From Ferrithrix thermotolerans DSM 19514 (GTDB lineage: Bacteria > Actinomycetota > Acidimicrobiia > Acidimicrobiales > Ilumatobacteraceae): a stretch of 6,249 nucleotides of DNA. The notes beneath the pieces are model-generated. The model was not told the DNA's origin and searched no databases. It was given only the letters and a program-made list of their open reading frames with translations. The stretch spans positions 1-6,249 of the forward strand of contig CAMAQQ010000077.1 of NCBI GenBank assembly GCA_945860575.1, written 5' to 3'. Of the stretch, positions 5,776-6,249 are shown one piece after another (the first letter of the stretch is position 1; each line of letters begins with the position of its first letter). A program made the position numbers and the translations under genes.

Positions 5776-6249
5776 CTAGCCAACTCTCTGACTCTTGCCC
5801 AAAATTCCTTGAGGGCGAAAAATTAGAACAACAATCAAAATAAACAATGCGGGCGCAACTTTTAGTTCACTTGGCACAAAAAGAGACGACATCTCAACGA
5901 AAATTCCGATAAGAAAACCGCCGATTAAGGCACCAAACGCTGATCCCAAACCGCCCAAAGTGATGCCAGCAAACATTAAGAAAAGCAAATCCGATCCCAT
6001 CGAAAAACTGACCTGCTCGTCTAAACCCCTGAATATGCCGCCAGTTGCGGCAAGCGCTCCGCCCGCAAACCAAACAAGTTTGATCACCTTGCGCGTATCG
6101 ATGCCGGTTGCCGATGCGAGTTGAACGTTATCGCTGACGGCGCGGATCGCCTTACCTAAACGAGATCTCTGCAAAAATAAAGCGACGCTCACCAAGATGA
6201 TTATGCCTAATATGGCCGTGGTCAAATCTCGCGGGGTGATTCCGATCGG
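5776..6249 (-). CDS. livH: branched-chain amino acid ABC transporter permease LivH, C-terminal part
   Basis: The frame is open to the right edge, so the start is outside; 157 residues are visible, about the last half of a LivH. A TTG at 6225 is internal, since the reading PIGITPRDL before it fits the family. The visible order is a hydrophobic segment (ILGIIILVSVALFL), the cytoplasmic coupling loop RSRLGKAIRAVSDNVQLASATGI, a segment with LAATGGIFRGL, the block MFAGITLGGLGSAFGALIGG, which matches the conserved Gly-rich membrane region of these permeases, and a final segment ending FRPQGILG. TAG at 5778-5776 abuts the livM ATG. It pairs with LivM to form the translocation path. Confidence 0.93.
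   Translation of the reverse strand, partial: PIGITPRDLTTAILGIIILVSVALFLQRSRLGKAIRAVSDNVQLASATGIDTRKVIKLVWFAGGALAATGGIFRGLDEQVSFSMGSDLLFLMFAGITLGGLGSAFGALIGGFLIGIFVEMSSLFVPSELKVAPALFILIVVLIFRPQGILGKSQRVG

Overview
The window reads as a chromosomal segment from an actinobacterium, most like the aquatic Acidimicrobiia. The evidence is an Asp/Glu/Ala-rich tether after the lipobox (ACGSDD) of the binding protein, a two-domain Sua5 protein, and branched-chain amino acid transport genes typical of that group. Base composition looks close to balanced by eye, low for an actinobacterium. The lineage is an inference; there is no rRNA or marker gene to fix it.

Layout. Plus strand, left: the C-terminal part of an alpha/beta hydrolase (1-606, cut by the window edge), then 14 bases later a complete threonylcarbamoyl-AMP synthase of the Sua5 type (621-1574). 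A 117-base gap (1575-1691) holds several overlapping small hairpins and a strong Shine-Dalgarno sequence. Next comes a lipoprotein substrate-binding protein of the LivJ/type I periplasmic-binding family (1692-3041). After it a 133-base convergent gap (3042-3174) carries two hairpin terminators made by a 30-base tandem duplication. Minus strand, right: a compact operon read leftward, livH (partial) - livM - livG - livF, with stop/start junctions that touch or overlap.

How the genes work together. LivH and LivM would form the membrane channel, LivG and LivF the ATPase pair, and the lipoprotein the external receptor for branched-chain amino acids or a related small substrate (amide, urea-like or aromatic compounds cannot be excluded). 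The receptor is not in the permease operon. It faces it tail to tail and has its own leader and terminators, so it can be expressed at a different level.

Main point of interest. The order of segments in the binding protein appears circularly permuted. Residues about 46-185 look like the C-terminal third of a normal LivJ-like protein. Residues about 207-449 look like its N-terminal two thirds and stop exactly where the first block would continue. Total length is about normal, so nothing seems to be missing. This is either a natural circular permutation of a receptor in a liv system or a rearrangement/assembly artefact; raw reads and homologues would decide.
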